Shown here: positions 1 to 13,542 of the stretch, in pieces | Layout of the letters: each line of letters opens with the position of its first letter | Numbering within the stretch: the first letter of the stretch is position 1 | DNA from: Acanthopleura granulata | Taxonomy: Eukaryota > Mollusca > Polyplacophora > Chitonida > Chitonidae | Reading direction: 5' to 3' | NCBI GenBank assembly: GCA_016165875.1 | Contig: JABBOT010000011.1 | Span: 14,773,808-14,837,807, forward strand | DNA length: 64,000 nt | Program-made: the position numbers and the translations under genes | Notes under the pieces: generated by a model | The model's database searches: none | Seen by the model: only the letters and a program-made list of their open reading frames with translations | What the model was told of the DNA's origin: nothing

Positions 1-2144
1 GCGCCATATTTTCTCTGGTTTTATGTGGTATGCCCGCCAGTGGAGCTGGCTGTGGAGAGTTTATTCCACTGGATTCTCCCTGGTTCCCTCCCACAGTAAT
101 ACACTGGCACAGCAGTCATATAACTGAATACTGCTTATCAACCAACCTTATTAAAGTTGCATGCAAATTAGATTATTTGCATGTAACGTCCAAAAGTCTG
201 GTCCTGAGAACTTTATTCCTGCATTATTCTGTCTATTGGCTGCTGGTCTATTTAGGTCAGTCAGAGACAGAGAGCGCAACTGGCCTTTGCTACAAGTGTG
301 GCCTTAATTCAATTAGGTTTTAGACTTTTGCCATTGCAAACAACGTTTGTGCCTTAAATTTGGGTTAAAAATACCGTGTGAAGACTATTTTCTTCTGTTG
401 AAGCTATAATCTTTACGTACCAAATTTTTTATCAAATTCACATAGCAGTGTTCGTGGGAGCATAGAAACGTTGAGGCCACACAGAAAATATCAAAATGGG
501 CGAACAGGGTAATGATCCAGTTACTAAGTTTAATGGATACCCGTCAGGTGGTCATCGCGTTCAAAACCTATACTCAGTCCATCTTTGCATTTCAATAAAC
601 TCGCTTCACATTTCTGAACGTCAACTCCTTTGAACCGTTTTCAATGAGGTCCGAGCTAGTAGCACCCAAATTTACCAGCTTTGAAAATACAAGTTCTTTG
701 GTATGTAGTTTGGGGTTGCATTAAGATGATTGGAGTTGTGCTTACAGACGGCAATGGAGATACGATAGTTTTCTGGAGGTTTTCATTGCCAAAGCTAAAT
801 AAAACGTCAGTTCTACCCCGCTGTCAATTTGCGGGCCATGTACAAATATACACATTAAATAGAGATGACCCTTCTAACAACATCAAGTTTGTCCCACAAC
901 ATACCGGCTGGTACGTTTACATCCCCGAATGATATTCAGTCATGCTGTTTATTTCCGTAAATAAAATGATTTGATCTTGTATACTTGGTAGATTTGCTTT
1001 TATCATCAACGTAATTTATAAAGAAGTGAATTGTCAGGATTTTCTTCAGTCGTCAAAAGTGGTATTTCACATAACGTACACAAATTACTTTTGTGATTAC
1101 ATTTTTCTTGCTTCAAACCCAAACACTGTGATGCCAGAAAGAGAAACATTGTGTGTCATGACGTTGCAATCAGAGCTCAGACGTATAGCGTCACAATACA
1201 TATATAGTAAAATTTTACATTCGTAAGCACGTAACAATAGGACATGACCTCATTGAAATATCTAGGTCAGCTGCACTTTACTAAGCTGGCCGTTGATTGG
1301 TCTAAAATTCATGAGCTCTGCAGAGGGATTAAAAGAGATTGGCATCATAAAATATGCCGTTTTTTCACATTTTCTTTAGTTTTTAGGATAGAATAGGCTT
1401 TAACACCTTTGTCTTGGTAGTTGTTGTGTAACCTGATATCGCTGAATCTTGTTTCATACCTTGTCAAATCCCTCGAATGGTGTGCGTTCTCGGGATTTGA
1501 CTCAGTCCTTTTTGGCCTGTAGATATGCTGCCTGATCTCTGCAACCTTGGAGTATTTACCCTGTACTGAAATATATGGGAATTTTCCGACACCTCTCAAA
1601 GCAAGGAGCCCACAGCCCACGAAAACGAGAGCATGGTCTTTGGTGTTATTGTTTCAACCTGTAGGAGACAATATCCAACGAAAGGGTTTCCTGTCAAGTG
1701 CTTGGAGATCAAAATAGAAAGTGTAGCCTTAACATTTGGCATACTCACCTGTTTTATTATTTTTTTAAAGACGTTTTTTGGTTAATGCATATAGATGAAA
1801 AGCGTTGAGGTCTTCACTAAGCCAGCTTAACCCTACCTTATATATAGGGCCGGGGTCTATGGCATATGAAGCTTTTGATATTGATTAACGTAAGGGTTGA
1901 TCTTTGGTCCCTGAAACTTTTTCTTGTACCATATATAAACTTATCGGAGGCTAGAATCTTCTTGTTTATTAAATTTGTGACACTGCTCTTGGTCGTCCAC
2001 TATAGACCCCTTTACAAGTCCATGAGCCGAGGTTATTATTTCTTTTAAAGGTCATGTTTCTGGTAGGTTATGTCTCACTTGCCATAAACCAGCTTTAGAT
2101 GAGATCGGAGAAATACTCATTTAATATGTTATCTTCGTTTGCAG

Positions 2145-5100
2145 GATGTGGGATATTTGCAGAGAGAGATTTTCAGCAAGGGGAGTTTTTACTTGAGTAC
2201 TTTGGAGAGAGGCGTGATAGAGAGTCTGCTGAGAAAAGATATGAGAAGTACGAAAGGCAAGGGCTTCACCATTACTATATCTGCCACTTCAGATTCCGAG
2301 GGAGAGAGATATGGCAAGACTTGTAAACATCCAGAGTGTAAATATTCTCTAGATAAAGGCACCATGGTAAAATTTCAAATGTTGTGAATTTACTTTAATT
2401 TGCTGGTATTTAATCTCTCTCTGGGTCATCATGTTTGTATAGGCCCTGTTGCCAGCTGATCATTATGCTATAAAAGTTATTGGAATAGTAAGACCTTAGT
2501 TTTTATCTTCCTATATTACAAATTATGGAGAATATGGAAAAACCTTGATTAGAATTTGTAATTATTTGGCTGAATCTTGTAACATGGAAACTAATAAATT
2601 TCATTTTTTATTCTAAATTCTAAAATGTTGATGCTACACAGACATTAGGACGCTTATGCAGATATGCTAATGATGCCCCTGAAAAACATGCAACAGCAGG
2701 ATGAGGCTAATGGTGTTGAATGATTATCCTTGTCTATGCCTGTTCGCAAAGAAAATGAGAGGAAAAGGGGATGAAATCACGTATGATTATGGGGAGGATA
2801 ACTTTCGGTGGAGACAACAGGTGAGTTCAGTATTTGTTTTATTATTGAAGTCTTATTCTTGATGTTGAAAATTGTGAAAATTCCTATTTTATTATGTGTC
2901 ATAAAATCCTTGCCTTCACTATTTCTTTGATTTTATTTTATAAATTCAGTAAGTCTATCTATAGTTCTAGATAGCTCCTTAAACCTCTTTTTAACTTGTG
3001 AGGTACAGAGAATGGAGCAGATCCTTGCCCTTGGTGTACACCCGGCTAGATTCCTTAAAGCAAGAAATCAGAGATTTGTTTGCGTTACCTTCATTATGTA
3101 GCCACATGTAATATAAGGCCTCAAAAATTACGCCCTGTGTTAAGCGGCTCTTGCATTTAGTACCAAACTGTGGAACTACTCTCCAGTTTTAGTCGTATGA
3201 TTTATTACTCCATATTCTGTGTACAAGTTAAAAGTTGTGTGAGGAGCTAATTGTCCCTAAAGCAAATTAGTCAACATATGTCTAATAAATTACTTAGAGC
3301 ACACATCTGTATTTTTTTTAAGAACAGGTTTTATTAAAAAAAAAGAATTGTAGAACATGTTTATGTATGTATTTACAGACATCAGATGATTTGATATCTG
3401 ACAGTGGTAAAGCAAAACAATGATTAGTTTATTGTTTTAATTGTTCTCTTTTACAATTTAATTTGATCCAAAATCTGAATTTACAAAGACTTTTATTTCC
3501 TTCTTTTTTTTTTTGGAACTGTTCTTGTTAATATTACCAGTACATGATTGTTCGTTAGCTTTCATTTTGTTTTTCTTTAGTTCTGTTTCTTCGATGAACT
3601 CAGTAGTTACTCTCCCTGGGCTTCATCCCCAGTCAGCTGGTGACAGCAGCTGGCAGCTTTGAAAACATCTTTGAACTGTTACTTTTTCCATTATATGAGC
3701 AAAATAAAATCAGACAGATCAATACAATACACTTGTAATTAAGTCTAAAACTTAATTTATTGCTGTTTTTGATATGTGAACAGACAGAAACAAATGAAAT
3801 AGTTAACAATCACAGCTACTTTCATGGCTGGTACAACACCTAAAACATGAAGATTTTTACAAAAAGTGCTTAAATATATTGAAATGATTTACTCCCGTGT
3901 CACTGGTAGAAATTCTCTTTCTTGCACTGCTTCAGTTTATTTTTGAATGAAACTTATGTTGAACGAAGAAGAGAATCCTGCGCTCATTACTGTCATGAAG
4001 TAGTGTTCTACCCTGATATACAGTCGGTGTAATTTTTGTTTTACATGGGATTTTGACATAATTTAAGTTTGAAAATTAAGTGTATTTCGTGGGTTTCCTG
4101 TCAAAGCTAACGTCCTGTCTGGATATCAAATATGACACGCGGTGGGACTTGCCTGGGATATAAAATATAACGAGCAAATTGTTTTGATATCTAATTACTG
4201 CTAAGTGTTGGTATGATGAAACCTCTGCCCCTGGAGACTGATAAGTAGTATGAACAGCGCACAGGCATCAACATTTATAGGCCAGCTTACAATGCGGTGA
4301 CTTGAAATCGCCACCCAGCTTTCAAACATGGATGCTCACATCGTGATGCACTTTTGATTTAAAAGTTTGTTCAAAACTAGGAAAAATAAAGTGCAATTGG
4401 CAATGAAAATCACATTTGACCAAGGGGAATGTTCCACTAGGCCTTTCTGTGCAAAATGAAGGTATAAATCGTTCAAATCTCGGATAGTATTTTCTGAATT
4501 ATACTTTCTACTTCATCATGAGCACATGTACAAATGTAAACAGTGACAATGATCATGACAGCTTTTTCTAGTGATAAAAAAAATCATTGCATACTGCAGA
4601 ACTATTCAAAATAGTTAAATGGTTTCATAATAATAGCTTTATTTAATGATCAAGGCATTAGGAAATAATAAGATTATAGGACATCTGATGCCAAATTGAT
4701 TGGGTTTTTTTTTTGTTGTTTATGACAAGTCTTTTAGAGTAAATTGCATGATGCCTAGAGACGCCTGTGCGAATGAGAAGGCCCTGTAGCACGACGTCCA
4801 CAGACGTTCATGGTACAGAGCAAATCTGTAATATTCTTACCAATGTCTGTTTTGAAGTGTTTTGTTTTAAATTTGCACATTTTATTTTTATTTAATTTGT
4901 ATTGTAATTTTACATAGATTATTAGATTCTTCTTATAGCTTCGGATGGTCGTGGGTTTCCCGTGGGCACTGCCTGGTTTCCTCCTACCGTAATGCTGGCC
5001 ACCATCGTATAAGTGAAATATTCTTGCGTACGGTGTAAAACACCAATGAAATAAATATAAATAAAGAAATCTTTTTGAATAGGAAGTATATTCAATAGAT

Positions 5101-8100
5101 TGTAATAATTCAGAATTTTATGTGTAATTTAATTTGATTTTATTTGTCTTGTTCAAGATATTGATGAAAATCCATTCGATCTACCGCATTATCCTGTGGA
5201 TCTGAAAGGAACAGATGACAGTAACTCATGTGAGTATTGCTTGTGGTCAACAGTTTTTTAAATCATTGTCTAATAATTCTTTCACGTTAAGGCTTATGGG
5301 CCTTAAGTTATATTTTGAAATGTTTCAAAGAAACATATTTTTACCTGATATAAAATACATGGAGGTATTCTGACAGAGCTTGAGAGGCGGTGTCCACACA
5401 CATTCAACCTGATGTGTGTAATACATGGGTTATAAAATCCCATGATTATGCTATGATTGCAGTGTGGTGTTTATTTCTTTGTCGCAAGTAATATCTAATA
5501 TTTAAACAAGTAATATCAATTTAACAACTTACTTTCTAAATGTGCTGCCTAAATGTCTGCCTGTATGTTATGATGTCCTGATTTTGTTACAGACACTGAA
5601 AAAGATGTTATGGGACAAATAAATGCTGCGAATTATGTAAGTACATGTAAGCTCCAGTTTTTTGGTGGTCTTCATCGTTGTAGGAACATATATTGTTTAA
5701 AAGCAAAAATCCAACACCTGTAGCCCTTTCACTGGAGTGTTCTTTGAGGTTGAAAAAATTATAGTATGCAAAATGTTTGGGAGTGTGTGTAAGACATATA
5801 AGAAGCATTTAAAAGTTGCAGTTCTTTAAAGTTTAATGGGGCGGCCATTTTGAAAAATGACATCCTCATGCTTCGGAGAATTGAATTATAGCTGGTCTGA
5901 AAGATGATGACCAACGCTCAGATTAAGCTTAATGCCCAGATCATTTAGAAGTGTCTCATATTCTACTAATTAGATAAACATTCACAGCACAGTTTGTATC
6001 TACCAATCAGGTGGGTTATCTTTTCACCAGTCCTACATATCAGGCATTCATAGAGGTCAGAATTTCACAAACTGAAATTCAAAAATTGAGTTTTTGGCAG
6101 GAGCTAAATTGAGTTTAAAAAATTTTTACTGACCAATGTGGAAACTGAATTGAGTTACATATTGGTTTACAAACCAATGCAATTTTTTTTTTTATATTGT
6201 GTAATTATCTGTAAATTTCTATAAATATTCACTTCACAGTTTCACTTGTTTTCTGATTTTGAGAAGAACAGAAATATGACTTTTTCTGATAAACACTGAT
6301 AGCATCCAGATTACATTTAAAGGTTGAGCAAGAATAATAAAGAACTTAAAAGTAGACCTTGATTCCAAACAATGCTAACAGTGTCCTATGTACAGGTGCT
6401 TTTCATTGAAAGAATAAATTCAAAATCCTTTCTGCTGTTACATCTCTGTTTAAATATGCCCTACCTTAACGGAACAAAATCAAAAGTGAGCTACTTCTCT
6501 TGTTGAACCAAGCATTTGAAAAAAACATCAACGTTTTTGTGCTTCTCTTCTTTTTTACTTCTGTGTGTTGTTTATCCAAGTCAGGGACAATTTTGCAGAA
6601 AGTTAGCGCCGTTTGTGTCCTCAAAACAAGGCATATTTATGACTTCCTATTTTCAATACAACAACAACATGAAGAGTGACGGCTACGATTCAAGTTCTGC
6701 CTTTTGAAATGAATTGGTTTTGTCAAAGAGAAAAAATATTGTGCCATTCTCTTTTAAGATTCCGTTTTTTGAACTCAACTGGAGTATAGTTACATTCTTG
6801 TTGCTGAAATTGAGTCTTTTAATGAAAATATTAAGTTTCCAATCACAAAACTGAGTTTTAAACTCAAGTTTACAAACCGTATATCAATTCATAAATATGA
6901 CGTGTATGAATCCCTGCAAACATGTCTGAAGTCGGTGCTCTGTTCAGTCGATTTCAGCTGATTGTAGCCTTACATTAAATGGCAAAATAAGATATTTATT
7001 TCATTGTATATGTATTATTGTTATTGACCTAGTATGCAACTGAATTGACCTAGTATGTTCCCAAATGAAAAAGCTGTTGACCCTTGCCAAAGCAACTAGT
7101 TGTTATATACCCATCTGCGAAAGTTACATACTGTATCTTCTTTATAATTCTGTGATGTGCAAAGAATTCCGCTTAACCTATTGATGTACGGTGCATGGCA
7201 TTTGTTACTTCTTGAACAATGAAAATAACAAAATAAAACCCTAAATGAATTAATTGGTTTTTCCTTAATAGTCACCATATGCCAACTATCAAACAAGATG
7301 TTGTCACTGAAGTTTTTTCCTCCATGTTGTAAGTGTTAATATATAATTGTTTTCTTTTTCTGTACAGCCTCTTGGAGACTTCCTTAGGCATACTGAAGCA
7401 AACATGATGAAAATTATTACATCAGGTATTTTTGTCCTACTTCATGCACACTTTGAAAGTTGGTGACTGTATACATTGATTACGAACATTGGATCATTTT
7501 GTCATGGTCGACTCAATAGTTTCATTATACAGATACTTGTCCTCTTAAATGACAGTAAGACCATGTGTGTCGGATAATACAAAGTTTTAGAGTACTGGTA
7601 AATTAGGTTCCATTTTCTACCCTTGTCAACAATCTGGTTTTATCCAATTCTCAGAAGTTTAAAAGACAGTAATATGTCAATTGTGCTAGCTATCATTTCA
7701 GCAAATTAAACAAAGGGTACTTTAGGGGAGTTTATTTTAGGTACCACCTGATAACATTTTATTTACTTTTAAGTAAATTTATATGATTTCTACCTGTGAA
7801 TTTAAATGCTTATCTTTCTCTTTTGTTAAGTGGTTGTATAATTTAATCTTTGTACATTAAACAGTTTATTAAACACATGTTACTCCTGCAGATAAGCTTA
7901 CTTCTGGGTCAGAAGACTACCGACGTTAGTGTTGACGGTGAGTATACATGTATGCTGTAAGTGAGGCACATTGTATAATGGAAGAAATTAATGGTGGTGG
8001 TATTAAGGTAGGAGTAATTTATTTGAACACGCTTATAAGGCTAACACATTTCTGCATAATGATTGTTACCAGGACTCAACATGACTGAACTTTGGAGTGA

Positions 8101-9975
8101 TGTTGAAGTATATAAGTGACAGTTGGTTGACGTTAACTGTCTGTGCCCTTAGGATAAGTTATTGCTTCTGTGACTATAGTAATAACTGTGTGGATGAATT
8201 TTATGCACTCGGGTTTCTTGTGTGAAAAGTTTGTATAAGTGTAGTACTTATTATTTTTTTATGTAGCAGATGGTACATGTTTGGTTGAAGCCAATTTTGA
8301 GACTTGTGTACATGTTTAAGTATGTAAGTGACAGTTGGTTGACATTCACGACCAAATTTTTCTTTGGTGATATAATGATAGATGCATTGACTACAGCAAT
8401 GATTTCTACTCTTGAATTTGAATACTTATCATTCTCTTTTATGATATAGTTGTATAATTTAATATTTGTGGATGCTTTTGTGTACTAAACGGATGTTTTT
8501 CCTGCAGATGAGCCTACTTCTGGTCAAAAGACTACACACATTGGAGTTGATGGTGAGTATTCATGTAGGCAATAAGTGAGGCACATTTTATAATGCAAGA
8601 AATTAATGGGGGGAGGTATGAAGGTAGGTGTAATCATTTCGAGCACTTTTGTAATGCTAACACATTTCTGCATTCTGGTTGTTGCCAGGAATCAACTTCA
8701 CTGAACTTTTGAGTGATGTTGAAGTACATGAGTGACAGTTGGTTGACACCCATGACAGAATGTGTCTTGGGAGATGTATTTATAGATCCTATGACTACAG
8801 GAAAGATTTCTAATAATGAATTTGAAGGATTTTCACTCTCTTATGTAAAATGTTTGTATAATTCAATATTTGTACATGCTTTTGTTCACTGAATGTATGT
8901 TACTCCTGCAGATGAGCCCACTTCTGGTCAGAAGACTACCGACATTGGTGTTGATTGTGAATAATCATATAGGCAATAAGTGAGGCACGTTGTATAATGC
9001 AAGAAATTAATGGTGGTGGTATTAAGGTAGGAGTAATTTATTTGAACACGCTTATAAGGCTAACACATTTCTGCATAATGATTGTTACCAGGACTCAACA
9101 TGACTGAACTTTGGAGTGATGTTGAAGTATATAAGTGACAGTTGGTTGACGTTAACTGTCTGTGCCCTTAGGATAAGTTATTGCTTCTGTGACTATAGTA
9201 ATAACTGTGTGGATGAATTTTATGCACTCGGTTTTCTTGTGTGAAAAGTTTGTATAAGTGTAGTACTTATTATTTTTTTATGGAGCAGATGGTACATGTT
9301 TGGTTGAAGCCAATTTTGAGACTTGTGTACATGTTTAAGTATGTAAGTGACAGTTGGTTGACATTCACAACCAGATTTTTCTGTGGTGATATAATGATAG
9401 ATGCATTGACTACAGCAATGATTTCTACTCTTGAATTTGAATACTTATCGTTCTCTTTTATGATATAGTGGTATAATTTAATATTTGTGGATGCTTTTGT
9501 TTACTAAACGGATGTTTTTCCTGCAGATGAGCCTACTTCTGGTCAAAAGACTACACACATTGGAGTTGATGGTGAGTATTCATGTAGGGAATAAGTGGGG
9601 CACATTTTATAATGCAAGAAATTAATGGGGGGAGGTATGAAGGTAGGTGTAATCATTTCGAGCACTTTTGTAATGCTAACACATTTCTGCATTCTGGTTG
9701 TTGCCAGGAATCAACTTCACTGAACTTTTGAGTGATGTTGAAGTACATGAGTGACAGTTGGTTGACACCCATGACAGAATGTGTCTTGGGAGATGTATTT
9801 ATAGATCCTATGACTACAGGAAAGATTTCTAATAATGAATTTGAAGGATTTTCACTCTCTTATGTAAAATGTTTGTATAATTCAATATTTGTACATGCTT
9901 TTGTTCACTGAATGTATGTTACTCCTGCAGATGAGCCCACTTCTGGTCAGAAGACTACCGACATTGGTGTTGATT
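2145..9975 (+). pseudogene. Duplicate exons of the SET-domain gene (copy 1, no first exons)
   Basis: This stretch holds a second set of the SET gene's exons at 2145-2322, 2642-2820, 3379-3406, 5158-5229, 5593-5636 and 7368-7425. It also holds five mini-exons at 7892-7937, 8508-8552, 8912-8956, 9527-9571 and 9931-9975. All are identical to their partners 17,786 bases downstream. The N-terminal exons (15157, 17121 and 17422 in the other copy) would lie before the window. The 3' exons are missing because the copy ends at the N gap. It carries the same 1-nt frame breaks as the partner. I treat it as a partial duplicate and probably an assembly artefact, not an independent gene. Confidence 0.6.
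4938..5070 (+). mobile_element. SINE 3' part (copy 1)
   Basis: It contains the body block ggtttcctcctaccgtaatg, ctggccaccatcgtataag and tgaaatattcttgcgtacgg, with an AATAAATA-type tail. It lies in an intron of the duplicate SET exons. The same copy appears at 22724-22856. Confidence 0.75.
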
Positions 9976-10477
9976 GTGAATAATCATATAGGCAATAAGT
10001 GAGGCACGTTGTATAATGCAAGAAATTAATGGTGGTGGTATTAAGGTAGGAGTAATTTATTTGAACACGCTTATAAGGCTAACACATTTCTGCATAATGA
10101 TTGTTACCAGGACTCAACATGACTGAACTTTGGAGTGATGTTGAAGTATATAAGTGACAGTTGGTTGACGTTAACTGTCTGTGCCCTTAGGATAAGTTAT
10201 TGCTTCTGTGACTATAGTAATAACTGTGTGGATGAATTTTATTCACTCGGTTTTCTTGTGTGAAAAGTTTGTATAAGTGTAGTACTTATTATTTTTTTAT
10301 GGAGCAGATGGTACATGTTTGGTTGAAGCCAATTTTGAGACTTGTGTACATGTTTAAGTATGTAAGTGACAGTTGGTTGACATTCACAACCAGATTTTTC
10401 TGTGGTGATATAATGATAGATGCATTGACTACAGCAATGATTTCTACTCTTGAATTTGAATACTTATCATTCTCTTT

Positions 10478-10490
10478 NNNNNNNNNNNNN
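10478..10490. other. Assembly gap (13 N)
   Basis: Thirteen unknown bases break the sequence inside an intron of the mini-exon array. They mark the exact right edge of the 10.5-kb repeat. Sequence on the two sides is unrelated, so the join is not supported by the sequence itself. Confidence 0.99.
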
Positions 10491-11012
10491 GGAGCTCATA
10501 TGGCCAAAATGCACATGATAGGCTACACTGCTGTTCAACTGTGTGCAATGCTGGATAACTTAAGAAGTGAACTTACCCTCCTCTCCCCTAGGATTGTAAG
10601 TGGTGTGTCCATGCGTTGGCATGACTAAGGGGAGACAACTTTGTCTCACCCATTTTTTATCTCCCGGGCTTTTTCTCAGCTGAATTGCCAGAACGCGCTT
10701 GGATCACCGAAAAAGAGTATAATACCCAGGCTGATATTTGCGAAAACATCTGAAACTTTACTAAATACAACCCATGCATGCAGGATCAATATAATAAAAC
10801 AGTCCAGCAAATCTGAAAAGTTCACAGTTTGCTACATTTAGTTACAGCAGAAACTGTACTATATAGTAATAGAAGGAAGTAGACCTATATTATTTCTCAT
10901 ATACTGTGCACTGGGGCATACAATCACGGAAATAGCCTATCTCATGTTCCTGCTTTTGGAAGATTGCTAACTATGGTAAAATTAAAAGAACAGATCACAT
11001 TGTGCAAAACAT
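10491..11012. repeat. Gap-adjacent 0.5-kb repeat, copy 1
   Basis: Near-identical to 11335-11856 at offset 844, with only about four to five substitutions seen. It begins exactly at the N gap. It ends inside the first bases of the hairpin element seen in full at 11824, where unrelated sequence and a SINE take over. Confidence 0.9.
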
Positions 11013-11039
11013 CATTCAGGGTCCTACGTGACTGGTGGT

Positions 11040-11252
11040 TACAGTGCTATTACCTAGGAGCCTCTTACCAATGCGGTAGCTTTGAGTTCAAGTTCAGCTC
11101 ATGTACGTGGGAAGGTCCGCCAGCAACCAGAGGATGGTCATGGGTTTCCCCAAGGGTTCTGTTCGATTTCCTCCCACTATAATGCTGGTCGGCTTCTTAT
11201 AAGTGTGAAATATTCTTGAATGTGGCAGAAAACCCCAGGCGAATAAATAAAG
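11040..11252 (+). mobile_element. SINE copy between the gap-adjacent repeats
   Basis: B-box-like gagttcaagttcagctc, the 'gatggtcatgggtttcccc' block, ttcctcccactataatgctg and tgtgaaatattcttgaatg, ending in gaataaataaag. It sits between the two 0.5-kb repeats, close to the place where copy 1 breaks off. Confidence 0.75.
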
Positions 11253-11334
11253 AATTCAAACATTTATGTTTAATGTTAGTGAAAGTCAGGTGATGAATGC
11301 GTTGCTGCCGGCGCTGTCAGACGCTTTTCACCAC

Positions 11335-11856
11335 GGAGCTCATATGGACAAAATGCACATGATAGGCTACACTGCTGTTCAACTGTGTGCAATGCTGGAT
11401 AACTTAAGAAGTGAACTTACCCTCCTCTCCCCTAGGATTATAAGTGGTGTGTCCATGCGTTGGCATGACTAAGGGGAGACAACTTTGTCTCACCCATTTT
11501 TTATCTCCCGGGCTTTTTCTCAGCTGAATTGCCAGAACGCGCTTGGATCACCGAAAAAGAGTATAATACCCAGGCTGATATTTGCGAAAACATCTAAAAC
11601 TTTACTAAATACAACCCATGCATGCAGGATCAATATAATAAAACAGTCCAGCAAATCTGAAAAGTTCACAGTTTGCTACATTTAGTTACAGCAGAAACTG
11701 TATTATATAGTAATAGAAGGAAGTAGACCTATATTATTTCTCATATACTGTGCACTGGGGCATACAATCACGGAAATAGCCTATCTCATGTTCCTGCTTT
11801 TGGAAGATTGCTAACTATGGTAAAATTAAAAGAACAGATCACATTGTGCAAAAGTA
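11335..11856. repeat. Gap-adjacent 0.5-kb repeat, copy 2
   Basis: Partner of 10491-11012. Here the sequence continues into the full hairpin element. The divergence of about 1% would fit two alleles or a recent local duplication. Confidence 0.9.
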
Positions 11857-12326
11857 CGCAACATCTGAAAGGCAATTTCGTGCTGATTCCAAATATGGTC
11901 TTCATTATTTTTTTGCCAATTTTACAGTGATTAAAACGGATGTAATTATTGAGGTGCTACGGTGGATTTCCTGGGCCATATTGAAGCTCAATGACGTCAC
12001 ATTCTTTTTAGCTGCAAAACATCCTCTCATTGCTATGTATCTATACGTTCTACGTGAATACGTATGTACTACAACACATGTGTCTGTATTTAATGTGGAA
12101 ACATAACAGTTACGGAATGTTTAGCAGCAGAAAAATCTGTGACGACACTGGGCTTCAATATGGTCCAAAAAGTCCATCGTAATACCTCAGTCTTTATTTC
12201 CGTTTTAATCTCTGTAAAAAATGCCATAAAATAATGAAAACCATGTTTGGAATCAACACGATATTGCCTTTCGAATGATGCTGAAACTATATGATACTTT
12301 CTAAACATGTGGTCTGTTCTTTTAAT
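11824..12326. mobile_element. Long imperfect hairpin (MITE-like)
   Basis: Bases 11824-12037 reappear as the reverse complement of 12102-12326 around a loop of about 64 bases. The conserved outer end is attaaaagaacaga and the core is gaaaggcaat-tcgtg-tgattccaaa. Open frames on the two strands translate to similar peptides only because the arms are inverted copies. A fold-back non-autonomous DNA element is the likeliest class. I could not identify target-site duplications. Confidence 0.75.
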
Positions 12327-12894
12327 AAATGATGGTCTTACGGTAGAATGCCTCACATATAGTATCTCGGAAATCAGAGTTACCCACTGTTACCCAAAAA
12401 TCAGGCCTTTATATCAATTGCATCATACCCAGATTTCATCTAAATGTTAATTGTTAATTTCTTGCAGGCACTCCCTTTCCGCAAGATTTCACCACATGCA
12501 AACATAAGTATGCTCCACTGGTACTGTCTGTATATACATGCACGTGCGAACTTCATGTATATCATATACATGACATACTTTTCTTAATTCATGTACCTTT
12601 GATGATACACAGATAAAGATTACTTAACATTTCAAAACTACTCGTCTGAAACGATTACATGTTCTTGTGTGTGGGGGTTTGAAACAAGCTGCAGAACTAG
12701 CGAGGTGTGATCAGCTAGTGATCAGATGGCTACATAAACTAGCCTTTAACAGTTAAAGGTAGACAACTCTAATACCCACTTTCAGCAAGACCTTCATTGA
12801 TTTGATTGGAGTTTTAGGCCGTGGTGTGTATACAAGAACATTTCATTTATAGGAGGGCGGGCAAAAATATTGCCTGGCCTCTCTAAGTTCGACC

Positions 12895-12985
12895 GGAGAG
12901 GAAGTCAGCCGGCAAGAGGTGGACTTGAACTCACAGTGACTGCCTGGGTCATTGTACTGCGCTTGCATGCTAACCACTTGTTCAT
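12895..12985 (-). mobile_element. tRNA-derived SINE head fragment
   Basis: The reverse complement reads like a tRNA gene: A-box-like TGGTTAGCATGC and B-box-like GTGAGTTCAAGTCC at the expected spacing. There is no clean acceptor-stem pairing, so it is a SINE head and not a functional tRNA. Confidence 0.5.
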
Positions 12986-13250
12986 GTAGGGAAACCACCA
13001 GCTGCACTTCAAAATGAACATCTAACCACTTTGGAGAACGAAGGACCTTGCAAAGTTGTGGTATGAAGTTGAAACTGTGGGCTAATTAAGTTAATCATGT
13101 AGGAGAACTGTAACCATCTTAGGATTAAACACGTTAAAGACATATGCTGACATTTTAGTTACGTTCAGTATGCTCTACAGGATATCTCTGTAGGCTACTG
13201 TCATCATTTAAATAACGTGTGTTGTAATTCACCGTTTCCACGTGGCTAAA

Positions 13251-13542
13251 CGACCGCCTCGGTGGTCAAGTGGTTAAAGCTCCCGCTTCGAGGATGGGAG
13301 ATCCATATTCAAGCTCGGGTCGGGTCATATCAAAACTTTAAAAATGGTACTTGTGGCTGCCTGGCTTGGCACTCAGCGTTGAGAGGGTAGAACAATGAAA
13401 CTGAACTGGTGCCAGTATAATGTGACCAGGTGGGGTCCGGCATGATGTTCCAGTACATACACGCACCAGAAGGGCTTATCGTCGTCATATGACGGAAATA
13501 TTGTTAAGTACGATGTTAAAGCCCAAGCGCTCTCTCACTCAC
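13251..13542 (+). mobile_element. Full-length tRNA-derived SINE (mollusc type)
   Basis: The head has an A box (GGTCAAGTGGTTAAAG) and a degenerate B box (ATTCAAGCTCG). The body reads 'ggctgcctggcttggcactcagcgttgagagg' in pieces, followed by 'gtcgtcatatgacggaaatattgttaagtacgatgttaaa' in pieces, and a (CTCA)-type tail. This head-body-tail order is the one I know from molluscan SINEs. It lies about 1.6 kb upstream of the SET gene start. Confidence 0.8.

Larger units (their letters stand above)
1..10477. repeat. Long direct repeat, copy 1 (equals 17787-28263)
   Basis: Every stretch I compared, coding and non-coding, matches 17787-28263 base for base at a constant offset of 17,786. The matching includes homopolymer lengths and small defects. 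The copy is cut by the window start on the left and by the N gap on the right. Identity this high over 10 kb that includes introns is unexpected for an old duplication. An artefactual repeat at a scaffold join is the simplest reading, and a very recent tandem duplication is the alternative. Confidence 0.95.

Noticed and set aside
9241..10628. Repeated open frames starting KSLYKCSTYYFF at 9241, 10260, 27027 and 28046
   Set aside because: They lie in introns of the mini-exon array, start at non-ATG codons and recur only because the unit was amplified. One runs through the N gap.
11846..12356. Two similar peptides on opposite strands (SERQFRADSKYG and FERQYRVDSKHG)
   Set aside because: The similarity comes from the inverted arms of the hairpin, not from paired genes. 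No start, splice or domain support.
12469..12508. Possible exon after tttcttgcag (TPFPQDFTTCKH)
   Set aside because: The acceptor is good but the downstream donor gives phase 2, and no neighbouring exon fits.
13251..13330. Possible tRNA gene
   Set aside because: It has A and B boxes but no matching acceptor stem, and it runs straight into a SINE body. It is a SINE head. The same applies at 12895, 43701 and 56568.
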